Part shown: positions 1 to 8,816 of the stretch, one piece after another
Layout of the letters: each line of letters begins with the position of its first letter
How positions within the stretch are numbered: the first letter of the stretch is position 1
Notes under the pieces: model-generated
What the model was told of the DNA's origin: nothing
The model's database searches: none
What the model saw: the letters and a program-made list of their open reading frames with translations, nothing else
Position numbers and translations under genes: made by a program
NCBI GenBank assembly: GCA_005776885.1
Contig: SXOD01000052.1
Span: 24,311 to 88,310, forward strand
Reading direction: 5' to 3'
DNA: 64,000 nucleotides
DNA from: Planctomycetia bacterium
GTDB taxonomy: Bacteria > Planctomycetota > Phycisphaerae > Phycisphaerales > SM1A02

Positions 1-394
1 CCAGGCGCTGGTACCGGTGGCCACCGAAGTGCCGCTGGAGGATTCGACCATCCTTGGTGCGGTCAAACACCGCGCCCCAGGCTTCCAGTTCCCGCACCCG
101 GTCTGGGGCTTCCTTGGCGTGATGTTCCGCCATCACCCAGTTGTTGAGGTAGCCGCCGCCGCGCATCGTGTCCGAGAAGTGCACTTCCCAGTTGTCTCGG
201 TCGTCGACATGGCCCATCGCGGCCGCCATGCCGCCTTCGGCCATGACCGTGTGGGCCTTGCCGAGGAGCGACTTGCAGATGACGGCCACCTTGGCGCCGC
301 CCGCAGAAGCCTCGATGGCCGCGCGCAGGCCCGCGCCGCCGGCGCCGATCACAATGACATCGTGTTCGTGGACAATCGCTTCGGGCACACTCAT
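1..394 (-). CDS. sdhA: Succinate dehydrogenase/fumarate reductase flavoprotein subunit, N-terminal part (cut by window edge)
   Basis: Catalytic FAD subunit of respiratory complex II, which oxidises succinate to fumarate at the cytoplasmic face of the membrane. About 131 N-terminal codons are visible and the rest lies beyond the left edge. The Rossmann FAD motif GAGGAGLRAA sits at residues 17-26. The segment GKAHTVMAEGG places His48 where the family attaches FAD covalently. The ATG at 394 overlaps the stop of the upstream membrane subunit as ATGA, so the two are translationally coupled. The family call is firm; the rest of the operon (iron-sulfur subunit) would lie outside the window. Confidence 0.93.
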   Translation of the reverse strand, partial: MSVPEAIVHEHDVIVIGAGGAGLRAAIEASAGGAKVAVICKSLLGKAHTVMAEGGMAAAMGHVDDRDNWEVHFSDTMRGGGYLNNWVMAEHHAKEAPDRVRELEAWGAVFDRTKDGRILQRHFGGHRYQRL

Positions 395-1242
395 CCGACA
401 ATCCTCCAATCGGTCCAGATCCCCATGGAGCAGAGGCGGACATAGACATCACTGAAACCAACCCAGAACAGGCTCATCCACGCGAACAGCATGTGACGCT
501 GGTTGAGCCACGAGACGCGCTTCCACGCGGCGTGCTGGTGCTTGTGGCACGAGAAGCAATCCTGCCGGCCGCCGATCAGGTGACGCCAGCAGTGGCAGCC
601 AAAGGTGTATGAACCGAGGAGCACCACATTCATCGTCAGCACCAATGAGCCGACGCTGATGCCGAAGTGCTTGGCGCCTTCGGCATCGATCGACCAGAGC
701 GACACCCACGCGTCGTATCCCAGGATCCCGATGAAGAGGATGGCGATGTAGAGCGCGTAGCGATGGGCGTTCTGGAGGATCAGCGGGAGCTTCTGCTCGC
801 CGCGATACTTCGTCCCTCGGAAGCCCGGTTCACCGACGCCGCAGTTGCTGGGATCTCCCCAGAATGCCTTGTAGTAGGCGCCTCGGTAGTAGTAGCAAGT
901 GAATCGGAAGAGGCCCGGGAACGGGAGGATGAAGAGGGCCGGGGAGAAGAGGAGATACGACGGCCACCACGCGGGCTGCTGCCCAAACCAGGCGTGGCCC
1001 GAGTGCAGCCCCGCCGCGTCCCACAGCACCGGGGAGTAGAACGGCGAGAGCAGCTGCTGGGCCCCTGGGTGCGTCGGACCGCCGGTGAAGTAGTTGTTCC
1101 CCTGGAGGGCGGCCCAGGTGGAGTAGACGATGAAAGCGCCAAAGCCGAGGAAGACGAGCGTGGGCTGTATCCACCAGCGGTCGATGCGGCGCGTTTCAAG
1201 GAAGCCGGGTGCTTGCGGCAGGGGCAGTGGTGCGCGTGTCAC
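391..1242 (-). CDS. Succinate dehydrogenase cytochrome b-type membrane anchor
   Basis: 283 residues starting at a GTG. About five hydrophobic segments alternate with His-rich loops, for example NAHRYALYIAILF near residue 160 and CHCWRHLIGG near 215. This fits the single-polypeptide diheme membrane anchors that pass electrons from the flavoprotein and iron-sulfur subunits to quinone. The gene directly precedes sdhA with an ATGA overlap, which strongly supports the role. One oddity is CFSCH at residues 229-233, which matches the c-type heme motif CxxCH in a loop next to other Cys and His residues. The alternative is a general cytochrome-like membrane protein of the same operon. Confidence 0.8.
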   Translation of the reverse strand: MTRAPLPLPQAPGFLETRRIDRWWIQPTLVFLGFGAFIVYSTWAALQGNNYFTGGPTHPGAQQLLSPFYSPVLWDAAGLHSGHAWFGQQPAWWPSYLLFSPALFILPFPGLFRFTCYYYRGAYYKAFWGDPSNCGVGEPGFRGTKYRGEQKLPLILQNAHRYALYIAILFIGILGYDAWVSLWSIDAEGAKHFGISVGSLVLTMNVVLLGSYTFGCHCWRHLIGGRQDCFSCHKHQHAAWKRVSWLNQRHMLFAWMSLFWVGFSDVYVRLCSMGIWTDWRIVG

Positions 1243-1273
1243 GGGGCGGGCAGGTTACAGCAATGGGTTCCCC

Positions 1274-1327
1274 GGTTGGAATGATGAGAATCGACAGGAA
1301 AACGGTAGTTTCCCATCCGCCCAACGG
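1274..1327. repeat. Degenerate copy of the 55-bp palindromic element (copy 0)
   Basis: The left part of this 54-bp stretch (gttgga..atgatgagaatcgac) matches copies at 4378 and 11711 at about 18 of 21 positions. The right arm is decayed and the homopolymer is shortened. It lies 12 bp beyond the stop of the minus-strand gene 1340-2548, with its T-rich strand in the sense of that gene, as in copies 3 and 4. It is weak enough that chance similarity cannot be excluded. Confidence 0.4.
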
Positions 1328-1339
1328 CCGCGGCTACGG

Positions 1340-2548
1340 CTACGGCCCGACGCCGTCGCAACTGCCCCACGAGGTGAGCAAGAGCGTGAGGTCCTGGCCG
1401 TTCACCTCGCCGTCGCCGTTGAGGTCGGCGGCGCAGGTGTCGCCGCTCGGGACGACCGTTGCCACGTAGGACATCGACCCGGAGCCACCGGATGGCACGA
1501 AGATGCCCATGACCGTCGTGCCGATGACCGTGTTGGCCGACGTGAGTTCGGCTCCGGGGTACGCGATGTCAGCCCACGCGGCCTCGCCAAGCGTCCCGTT
1601 TGGCAGGCGCGGCAGGTGGACCAGCGATGCCCCCAAGCCACCGTCCACGCTCACCCAGTCCGCGGCGAAGTTGTAGCCGCCGGACTCGTTGCCATTGATT
1701 CCCTCAAAGTGCGTGACGACGCTGGCGGCCGGCTGGTTGTGCGCGCTGAAGCTGCGAAAGTCGCTGGCGGTGTGCGTCACTCGATTCCACCGGCAGATGA
1801 AGGCCTGGCTCAGCTCGGTCGGCTTGAAGGTGTGGTAGCCGCCGGCGATGGTGTAGTGCTCGGCATCGTCCTGCCAGATGCCGTAGATGGTGGTCCCGTC
1901 GGCGCCGGGATAGGAGAGGTCCCACGACTGGTGCGTCTCGATGTCGTAGACGAACGCGAAGCCGGTGGCAAGCCCCTTGATGTCGTAGTTGCCGATCGCC
2001 AGCTGCCCCATCGTGCTGTGCATGAAGCAATTGTTGTAGTTGGGGTGCGGCGGGGTGATCGTGGTCCACACGCCCCCGACGCCTGTGTCGGGCCCGCTGT
2101 AAAGGCACCCGATGTTGCGGCTGCCGGTGGACGATGCTTGGTAGATGCCGACCAGGCGAACGAGGTCGCCGGGGCCATCGGCGGGGCCATAGATGGAGGT
2201 CGCCGTGACATCGGTCACACCCGCGCCAGCAAACACAAGTTCCGTCCACACGCCGTCGGCGCCGCCACCCGAGAGCGGGCCCTTGTAGAGGAAGGCGCTC
2301 GATGGAGCCGCAGCGTCACCGAGCGCACCACAGATGTACACGCTGGAGGAGCCCGCGATCCCGCGCACCCCTTGGATCGTCGCCGCCTCGCCGCACGGGC
2401 AGGCGAAGGTGCTGTAGGTGGTGTCGGCGGAGGCGGTTCGCGTGGGGGCGAAGACCGCGAGCGCACAGGCGACCGCGGGCACGGCGATCAGCAACGCTCG
2501 GCACGCCGGAATCCTGCGGCGGTGCGGTAGGTGGGAGTGTTTCAGCAT
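1340..2548 (-). CDS. Secreted protein of unknown function with C-terminal dockerin-like repeat
   Basis: 402 residues. The ATG at 2548 is chosen because it opens a classic signal peptide: MLKHSHLPHRRR, then a hydrophobic stretch ending near Ala-Ser-Ala at about residue 42. The body has no family I recognise. It is rich in Gly, Ser and aromatic residues and has spaced repeats typical of beta-rich extracellular proteins. The C terminus holds one calcium-loop-like dockerin half-repeat, ADLNGDGEVNGQDLTLLL, ending at Trp-Gly. Secretion and surface attachment are inferred. The longer open frame up to 3160 is rejected because it crosses the divergent upstream gene. Confidence 0.75.
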   Translation of the reverse strand: MLKHSHLPHRRRIPACRALLIAVPAVACALAVFAPTRTASADTTYSTFACPCGEAATIQGVRGIAGSSSVYICGALGDAAAPSSAFLYKGPLSGGGADGVWTELVFAGAGVTDVTATSIYGPADGPGDLVRLVGIYQASSTGSRNIGCLYSGPDTGVGGVWTTITPPHPNYNNCFMHSTMGQLAIGNYDIKGLATGFAFVYDIETHQSWDLSYPGADGTTIYGIWQDDAEHYTIAGGYHTFKPTELSQAFICRWNRVTHTASDFRSFSAHNQPAASVVTHFEGINGNESGGYNFAADWVSVDGGLGASLVHLPRLPNGTLGEAAWADIAYPGAELTSANTVIGTTVMGIFVPSGGSGSMSYVATVVPSGDTCAADLNGDGEVNGQDLTLLLTSWGSCDGVGP

Positions 2549-2659
2549 GATGGTCCAAGAAACTGTGCCATGAAATCCGCTCGATGCCAGTAATCCGGCC
2601 GAGAGTCGGCACGCAACGGCTGGTCGCAGCGCCCCGACCGCCCCTACGATGCCGCCCCC

Positions 2660-4315
2660 ATGACCTTTCGCCAGAAATTTGCTGCGCTTGGAATCCTCCT
2701 GATCGCCGGATTTGCGCTTGTCACATGGAAAACCCGTTCGATCATGGACGATGTAATGGTCAATGGGCCGCTCTATCACCAGGTGGTGCAGGGGCAGGAC
2801 ATCGTTGCGGACATTCTTCCGCCACCCAAGTTCATCGTGGAGGCGCACCTGCTGGCGTACCGGATCATCGATCGTCCACCGGGACCAGACCGCGACCAAC
2901 TCCTGGAGCGCTTCGAGGAGTGTCGGTCCGAGTTTGAAGATCGGCAGGTGCACTGGGCGAGGGAACTGGAGGGTGGACGCAATGGCACCGAGCGCGCCGA
3001 ACCGAAATTGGTGGAGCAGCTGCTCCACACGTCCTACGAGCCGGCGGAGGAGTACTTCCAACTGGCTCAGGCGCGTTTCATTCCTGCGGTGGCCGCGGAA
3101 AATCCAAATGTCGCGCGCTCCGTGTTGGTGAAGGAAATGGAGCCGCTGTTCATCGCCCACCGCGAGGCGATCCAGCAGACTGTCGCTGCCGCGCGGTCGC
3201 TCATCGCTGAGAAGGAAGCCATGGCTGGCGCCGAAGTCGAGTCGGGCAGGGTGTGGTCGCTGGGCCTCGGGCTGGGAGTGCTGGGCGTGCTTGCCCTGGT
3301 CGCGTACCTGGCATTCAGGTCAGTGCTTCGTGCGATGGAACAGGTGACGCTGCGGATGAAGTCGATGGCCGAGGGCGAGGCTGACTTGACCGCTCGGTTG
3401 GGGCTCAAGAGCAACGACGAAGTCGGTCGGCTCGCCCATCAGGTCGACGCGTTCGTCGCCAAGATCGGCGGCCTCGTGAAGAACGCGGCCGGGAGCACGG
3501 CGGCGCTGCGGGAGACCTGCCAGACGGTGGCGGAGACCAGCCGTTCACAGGAGTCCACGGTGCAGCAGTTTGGCGCATCCACGGCGCAGGTGGCCGCGGC
3601 CGTGCGCGAGATCAGCGCAACGCAGACGGAGCTGGTGTCGGCGATGGGCGATGTCCAGCGCGCGGCGCACGAGTCCGCGCAGACCGCCGTCGCCGGGCGG
3701 GATGGGCTGGGAGAGATGCGAGGCGCCATGCAGTCGCTGGCGGGGAGCAGTGCCTCGATCTCGGAGCGCCTCACCACGATCAACGATCGCACGCAGGACA
3801 TCTCCAGCATCGTCGTCGCCATCACGAAGGTGGCTGACCAAACCAACCTCTTGAGCGTGAACGCCGCGATCGAGGCCGAGAAGGCCGGCGATGCGGGTCG
3901 AGGCTTCCTGGTGGTCGCACGCGAGATCCGTCGACTCGCAGACCAGACCGCGCAGGCCACGCTGGACATCGAACGCATGGTGGCGGCCATGCAGGGAGCC
4001 GTGACGGCGGGCGTCATGGAGATGGACAAGTTCACTGCCGAAGTGCACCGACGCGTGGAGCAGATGGAGTCGATCAGCGCTGGGCTTGGCGGCGTGATCG
4101 ACGGCGTCGCGGAAATGAAGGAGCGATTCACCACCGTCGGCGAGGGGATGAACAGCCAGGCCGTGGGCGCGCAGCAGATCAGCGACGCGATGGCCAGCCT
4201 GAGCGGCAATGTCCGCACGACGGTCACCAGCTTGAGCGAGTTCACCGGCGCCGCGGAGCGGATGCGCGGGGCGGTGGCGACGCTGGACGCCGAGCTGGCG
4301 AAGTTCAGGGTGTAG
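2660..4315 (+). CDS. Methyl-accepting chemotaxis protein
   Basis: 551 residues. Transmembrane helices at about 8-23 and 197-218 flank a helical periplasmic sensor of about 170 residues. A HAMP-like segment follows (about 219-270), then a long cytoplasmic coiled coil. The signalling tip is recognisable near residues 392-415 (DQTNLLSVNAAIEAEKAG, then GRGF). It senses an unknown ligand and should modulate a CheA kinase. No che genes are visible nearby, so it is a solitary receptor here. The start follows a short upstream gap without a strong ribosome binding site. The family call is firm; the ligand is unknown. Confidence 0.93.
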   Translation: MTFRQKFAALGILLIAGFALVTWKTRSIMDDVMVNGPLYHQVVQGQDIVADILPPPKFIVEAHLLAYRIIDRPPGPDRDQLLERFEECRSEFEDRQVHWARELEGGRNGTERAEPKLVEQLLHTSYEPAEEYFQLAQARFIPAVAAENPNVARSVLVKEMEPLFIAHREAIQQTVAAARSLIAEKEAMAGAEVESGRVWSLGLGLGVLGVLALVAYLAFRSVLRAMEQVTLRMKSMAEGEADLTARLGLKSNDEVGRLAHQVDAFVAKIGGLVKNAAGSTAALRETCQTVAETSRSQESTVQQFGASTAQVAAAVREISATQTELVSAMGDVQRAAHESAQTAVAGRDGLGEMRGAMQSLAGSSASISERLTTINDRTQDISSIVVAITKVADQTNLLSVNAAIEAEKAGDAGRGFLVVAREIRRLADQTAQATLDIERMVAAMQGAVTAGVMEMDKFTAEVHRRVEQMESISAGLGGVIDGVAEMKERFTTVGEGMNSQAVGAQQISDAMASLSGNVRTTVTSLSEFTGAAERMRGAVATLDAELAKFRV

Positions 4316-4358
4316 GGTGTGGGGCGTGGGGCGTAGGGCGTGGGGTGTAGGGCGTGGT
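4311..4358 (+). repeat. G-rich short tandem repeat after the chemoreceptor gene
   Basis: Variants of a 7-8 base unit (gtgtagg, gtggggc, gtagggc) repeat about six times from the stop of the chemoreceptor gene onward. It is low-complexity DNA with strong strand asymmetry (G and T on the plus strand). It ends about 20 bp before palindromic element copy 1. No function can be read from the sequence. Confidence 0.7.
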
Positions 4359-4377
4359 CGCCCCGTCCGTCCCCCCC

Positions 4378-4432
4378 GGTTGGGCTGATCAGAATCGACG
4401 TTTTTTTGGTCGAATCTGATCAATTCAACGGG
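4378..4432. repeat. 55-bp palindromic element, copy 1
   Basis: Near-perfect inverted repeat: left arm CTGATCAGAATCGAC, loop GTTTTTTTG, right arm GTCGAATCTGATCAA, flanked by GTTGGG on the left and TTCAACGGG on the right. The T-rich strand is in the sense of the chemoreceptor gene, whose stop is about 60 bp upstream. The same sequence recurs at 4577, 9674 and 11711. There is no T-tract after the hairpin, so it does not look like an ordinary intrinsic terminator. Confidence 0.9.
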
Positions 4433-4469
4433 CTCCGGGATCAGGGTGAGAGTCCTACGCTTGTCAGCC

Positions 4470-7214
4470 ATGCCAACGGACGCTGCTCGTCGAGAACCCC
4501 TTCAATCGCTGGCGATCGGGGCTGTGGCGTTGTCAGTGCTCCTGGTGCCGTCCGCTGTGTGGCTGGTGGGTCATCGCCGTGAATTGATCGGAACGGACGG
4601 TTTTTTGGTCGATTCCGATCAATCCAACGGGATGGACCGCACTTCCCGTCCCCGCCCGCTCACGATTCCCCTCACCGGCGGCGACGCCTCGCGCGGGATC
4701 GCCGCGCCCGAGGGCTTCGTCGTGGAGCAGGTCTACGGTGTTCCGGCGGGGGACGACTCCCTCGTGTGCCTGGCATTCGATCCCCAGGGACGCATCCTCA
4801 CCGGCGCGCAATACGCGGGGATCGTGCGGATCGATCTGGGCCGCGGCGCGCCTGGGGCCGCGCCTGGGTCCCCGCCTCCAACCGAATCCCTTCCGCTGAC
4901 TGACGGGACACCGTGCCCACTCCGAAGCGTGCAGGGCCTGGCCTTCACTGGCAACGACCTCTTCGCCGTGACCGGAGCAATGGCTGACCAACCCGCGGGC
5001 CTCTGGAAACTGCGCGATCCTGAGGGCGACGGCGTGTTCTCCATGCCGGAGATCTGGTGCGAGTTCACCGGACAGATGGGCGAACACGGACCGCACCAGA
5101 TCGTGGTCGGTCCCGATGGCTGGATCTGGCTCGCGGCTGGGAACCACACGGACATGCCGGGACCGGCGGGTTCGCGCGTGCCGCTTGTCTTTGCCGAAGA
5201 TCGACTTGGCAAGCGACTGTGGGATCCCAACGGCCACGCCGTCGGCCTCACCGCACCGGGTGGATGGATCATGCGTTTCGATCCCACGCGCGACGCACGC
5301 GAGTTGGTCGCGGTCGGCTTTCGCAACCCGGTCGATCTCGCGTTCGGCCCGCACGGCGAAGCATTCACCTACGACGCCGACATGGAGTGGGACATGGGCA
5401 TGCCCTGGTATCGACCCACGCGAGTGAACCATGTCGTGAGCGGGGTCGATTTCGGCTGGCGCAGCGGCTCCTGGAAGTGGGGCGATTGGTACCCCGATTC
5501 GCTTGGCAGCGTGGTGGACATCGGGCCCGGCTCACCGTGCGGCGTGCTGTGGAGCGATGACCTTCAGTTTCCCGAACCCTGGCGAAGCAGCCTCTTCCTC
5601 CTGGACTGGACCTTCGGCACGATGTATGCGTGCGCACTCACGCCCGACGGCGCAACATGGAACGCGGAGCCAACCGTCTTCCTCACGGGTTCGCCACTTC
5701 CATTGGTGGACGCGGTCGCGGGGCCGGATGGCGCGATGTATGTCGTGACGGGTGGGCGTCGATTGCCCAGTGCGATCGAGCGCTTGAGGTGGACGGGCGG
5801 TGAGGTGGGCGTCGCCGCCGCGCCCGCCGCCGAAACGGCTGAGGCGTCCCAGCGCAAACAGCTCGAATCGCTCCACAAGCCCGCAGAGGACATGCCGGCA
5901 TTGCTCGCCCAGCTTGAGCCAGCGCTCGCTTCCGAGGATCCAGCCATCCGCGGCGCCGCTCGCATCGCGCTGGAGCACCAAGCGGCGTCGCGTTGGGGTG
6001 CGTGGGCGTTGTCGCCTGATCGAGCCACCCCGCGCGCCACGATCCGGGCCTGCCTCGCACTCGCGCGGTGCGGAGAGTCGCAGGAGGTGGAGGCTGCGCG
6101 GGCGCGATTGCTATCGATGCCGCTCGCTGAGCTCCCGCGAGACGACCGCGCTGATGCCTTGCGTGCGATCGCGGTGACCTGTGCGCGAGTCACGCCAACG
6201 ACGGAGTCCGCGCTCGTGATGCGGCGGGTGCTGGAGCCCTTGTTCCCCGCGCGCGACCCCGCGATCGACGGCGAACTGGTGGAACTCCTCGTCGCGGCGG
6301 AGAGTCGTGAGGTGGTGACTCGAGCACTGGACCTTGTGGGCACCCGCACGCCGGCCGTCGCATCGAATGACGCCGCGCAGGCCGCGCTCGTCGCGCGAAA
6401 TGCGCAGTATGGCCGCGATGTGGAGAGAACCACTCGCACGCGCCCGCCCACGGAGGACATTCGCCTCATGGCCGCGATTCGACTGTCCCGCGTGGGATGG
6501 AACGGGCCGCTTCGCGATCGATACGCCGCGTGGTTCGCAGTGCACGCTGGCGCGCAGGGTGGCAACTCCTACGCTGGTTTCATCGAGCGCATCAGGAAGG
6601 AGGCGGGCGAGTCGATTCCCATGACGGCCGCCGAGCGCGCGCAGTTTGAGCGGCTGTCGTCGCCCGCAGCGATCGAGGCATCTGGTTCCGTGCACCCGCC
6701 ACAAGGTCCGGGACAGCAATGGACCACCGCGTCGCTCGCCGCGGCGATGCGTTCGAGCAGCGGCGCCGAGCCCAGCGCTGCGCAACTCACCCGTGGCCGC
6801 GAACTCTTCGTCGCCGCGCTGTGCGCATCGTGCCATCGTGCAGGCGACGTCGGCGGTGCCTCCGGCGTGGGCGGGCCGGACCTCACCACGCTGGCCGGCC
6901 GATTCTCCATCGACGATCTCGCGCGCGCGATCTGCGAGCCCGCCGCGACGGTGAGTGACCAGTACCAATTTACGGAGGTCACGATGCGCGACGGGTCGGT
7001 GATCGTCGGTCGCATCGTCGAGGAGTCTCCCGCGCGCGTGATCGTGATGGAGAGCTTGCTGGCACCGGACGCGGCCCGCGAAATCGATGCCTCGGACATC
7101 CAGTCGCGTCGCGTGTGGCCGGGGAGCCCCATGATGCCGGGCCTCCTGGACCGTTGCTCGCCCGACGAGGTGCGCGCCCTGGCTGCGTTTCTTGGATTGC
7201 GACCAGGCACCTGA
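4470..7214 (+). CDS. Secreted quinoprotein-type dehydrogenase with C-terminal heme-binding (cytochrome c) domain
   Basis: 914 residues from the ATG at 4470. An in-frame GTG at 4446 is possible but less likely. A signal anchor spans about residues 13-34. Next comes a beta-propeller like those of glucose/sorbosone dehydrogenases and planctomycete membrane-bound dehydrogenases (about 70-450), then an alpha-helical HEAT-like middle. The C terminus is a cytochrome-like domain with CASCH near residue 785 and a late GR.VEESPARVIVMES-type segment. Predicted role: oxidation of an unknown extracytoplasmic substrate with electron transfer to heme. Residues 36-54 are encoded by palindromic element copy 2, read in frame. 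The alternative start at ATG 4632 would remove both the element and the signal peptide. Confidence 0.85.
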   Translation: MPTDAARREPLQSLAIGAVALSVLLVPSAVWLVGHRRELIGTDGFLVDSDQSNGMDRTSRPRPLTIPLTGGDASRGIAAPEGFVVEQVYGVPAGDDSLVCLAFDPQGRILTGAQYAGIVRIDLGRGAPGAAPGSPPPTESLPLTDGTPCPLRSVQGLAFTGNDLFAVTGAMADQPAGLWKLRDPEGDGVFSMPEIWCEFTGQMGEHGPHQIVVGPDGWIWLAAGNHTDMPGPAGSRVPLVFAEDRLGKRLWDPNGHAVGLTAPGGWIMRFDPTRDARELVAVGFRNPVDLAFGPHGEAFTYDADMEWDMGMPWYRPTRVNHVVSGVDFGWRSGSWKWGDWYPDSLGSVVDIGPGSPCGVLWSDDLQFPEPWRSSLFLLDWTFGTMYACALTPDGATWNAEPTVFLTGSPLPLVDAVAGPDGAMYVVTGGRRLPSAIERLRWTGGEVGVAAAPAAETAEASQRKQLESLHKPAEDMPALLAQLEPALASEDPAIRGAARIALEHQAASRWGAWALSPDRATPRATIRACLALARCGESQEVEAARARLLSMPLAELPRDDRADALRAIAVTCARVTPTTESALVMRRVLEPLFPARDPAIDGELVELLVAAESREVVTRALDLVGTRTPAVASNDAAQAALVARNAQYGRDVERTTRTRPPTEDIRLMAAIRLSRVGWNGPLRDRYAAWFAVHAGAQGGNSYAGFIERIRKEAGESIPMTAAERAQFERLSSPAAIEASGSVHPPQGPGQQWTTASLAAAMRSSSGAEPSAAQLTRGRELFVAALCASCHRAGDVGGASGVGGPDLTTLAGRFSIDDLARAICEPAATVSDQYQFTEVTMRDGSVIVGRIVEESPARVIVMESLLAPDAAREIDASDIQSRRVWPGSPMMPGLLDRCSPDEVRALAAFLGLRPGT
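4577..4631. repeat. 55-bp palindromic element, copy 2, inside a coding region
   Basis: Left arm TTGATCGGAACGGAC, T6 tract at 4601-4606, right arm GTCGATTCCGATCAA, flanked by CCGTGAA and TCCAACGGG. It is 55 bp long and in the same orientation as copy 1, which lies 199 bp upstream. It is read in frame as RELIGTDGFLVDSDQSNG, between the signal anchor and the propeller of the 4470-7214 protein. Confidence 0.9.
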
Positions 7215-7231
7215 GGCGGTGGGATATTCGA

Positions 7232-7247
7232 GTTGTTCTCGAACAAC
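7232..7247. promoter_or_regulatory. 16-bp perfect palindrome upstream of the HAF-like gene
   Basis: GTTGTTC and GAACAAC face each other around a central TC, 17 bp after the stop of the dehydrogenase gene and about 80 bp before the ATG at 7328. The size and symmetry suit a dimeric repressor site. It could equally be a small hairpin in the intergenic RNA. The regulator cannot be named. Confidence 0.3.
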
Positions 7248-7327
7248 CAACCGCACCAAGGCGCGATTGCCTCGAGAATCACGCCACTCGCATGGCGCGG
7301 CCCGAAAGGTGGGCTACGCTGTGGAGC

Positions 7328-8758
7328 ATGCCCAACACCGATCAACGCTCGGAGTGCGCCCGGGCTCGTGCCCGCTCCGGCTCCGATGCGTCCGCCTGCT
7401 CACGGGCCATGCTCTGCATCACTGCGTCAGGATCGCTTGGCGCCGCCACGCTCACCGTCCACGCCACGCCTCCGCGCTACCTGCTCCAGCCAGTTGTTGG
7501 CTCCGTCCATCCGTGCAGCTCGGGGCAGGCGCCTTGGCATGTGCACTTCCTCCTGGCCGACGGCCGCGTCGCGGGCGAGTCGTACTGTGGGCAGGTGGCG
7601 TATGGGTCTGAACCGTTCGTCTGGTACCCCGACGGCGCCGTCGTGGAGTACCTGCGCGGCGACTTTGACTTCACGCAGCCACTCGCACTGTTGCCTGATG
7701 GACGGATGATCATCGCGGGCGACTGGTGCCCGCCGGTGACGGGAACGTGCACTTCCGCCACGGCGATCGCATCACCAAACGCTGCACCCATCGTCCTGAG
7801 TGCGGCATCGACCGCCATCCTCGCCTACGACCGCAGCGACTCCGGCTGGGCGGTTGGCTTCGGCGCCGCCGATGGCAGCAACGCGTGGCGCTCGACCCCC
7901 GCGGGCGTGGTGGAGTTCCTTGGCATCACCGAGGGGTGGGGCGAATCGGTCGAAGCGGTGAACGAGTCCGGTCAGGCCGTCGGCAACTCGTATGTCAACA
8001 ACCAGTACCGCGGGCTCCGCTGGGAGGCCGACGGGTCGTACACGCTTCTCGCGCCCGCCGAGCTGGGCACGACCACGGCAGGCCTTGACGTGGCGATCGA
8101 CGGCACGGTGGTGGGCGGTTCCAACGGCCGTGCCGCATGGTGGCCGAACAGTGCGCTGACGACCGCCGCGGTGCCGCTGCTCCCTATCGGCACCAACAGC
8201 TGGGCCACTCACATCGCCGGAAATCCGTCCAGTGCCGGCCCGCTTGGCTGGGAGATCTTCGGCACGCTGCAAAGCGGCACCAGGTTGTTCCACGCGACCT
8301 CCGGCCAGGCCACGCAGGAAATCCCGCTCCCCGCCGGTTCGTTCATCGGCGTCGAAGTGATCGACGCCCCGCGCGCCGACTTCATGCTCGCGCAGGCGCA
8401 CACCGACATCTACACGCCGGTGCCGATGGTCTGGTCGCCCGACGACGGATTGCTTCGGTTTGAATCCCTCGTCGTGAACCCGGCCACCCTGCCGCCATTC
8501 AGCGGCTATCGGGCCATCGATGCCAATGCCGCGGGAAGCATTCTGCTCACCATCGGGTTCGATGGTCAGCCCTATGTTGCCAAGGTCTTGGCTCCGGGCG
8601 ACGTCAACGGCGACGACTCCGTGAATGGGGTCGATCTTGGCGCGGTGCTGTCTCGGTGGGGGCAGTCAAGTGGCGGCATCCGCGCCGCGGAAGACTTCGA
8701 CGGCGACAGCCTCATCGGTGCCAGCGATCTGGCGATCGTGCTCGCGAACTGGGGTTGA
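7328..8758 (+). CDS. Secreted HAF-like repeat protein with C-terminal dockerin-like module
   Basis: 476 residues from the ATG at 7328, which precedes an Arg-rich leader and a weak hydrophobic stretch (about 28-48). The body repeats motifs of the kind 'WE.DGS...L', 'AVNESGQAVGNSY' and 'IDGTVVGGSNGRAAWW'. These are typical of HAF-family extracellular repeat proteins, which probably form a beta-propeller. The C terminus carries two dockerin-like half-repeats, GDVNGDDSVNGVDLGAVL and DFDGDSLIGASDLAIVL, each ending in a Trp motif. A surface location is inferred. Substrate or partner is unknown. The signal peptide is not textbook, so the exact start is uncertain. Confidence 0.75.
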   Translation: MPNTDQRSECARARARSGSDASACSRAMLCITASGSLGAATLTVHATPPRYLLQPVVGSVHPCSSGQAPWHVHFLLADGRVAGESYCGQVAYGSEPFVWYPDGAVVEYLRGDFDFTQPLALLPDGRMIIAGDWCPPVTGTCTSATAIASPNAAPIVLSAASTAILAYDRSDSGWAVGFGAADGSNAWRSTPAGVVEFLGITEGWGESVEAVNESGQAVGNSYVNNQYRGLRWEADGSYTLLAPAELGTTTAGLDVAIDGTVVGGSNGRAAWWPNSALTTAAVPLLPIGTNSWATHIAGNPSSAGPLGWEIFGTLQSGTRLFHATSGQATQEIPLPAGSFIGVEVIDAPRADFMLAQAHTDIYTPVPMVWSPDDGLLRFESLVVNPATLPPFSGYRAIDANAAGSILLTIGFDGQPYVAKVLAPGDVNGDDSVNGVDLGAVLSRWGQSSGGIRAAEDFDGDSLIGASDLAIVLANWG

Positions 8759-8816
8759 GTTCGCTCGCGCCCAGTGGAGCCAAGCCGCCGCCCCCGTCGC
8801 CCCCGTGGCGGCCGTG

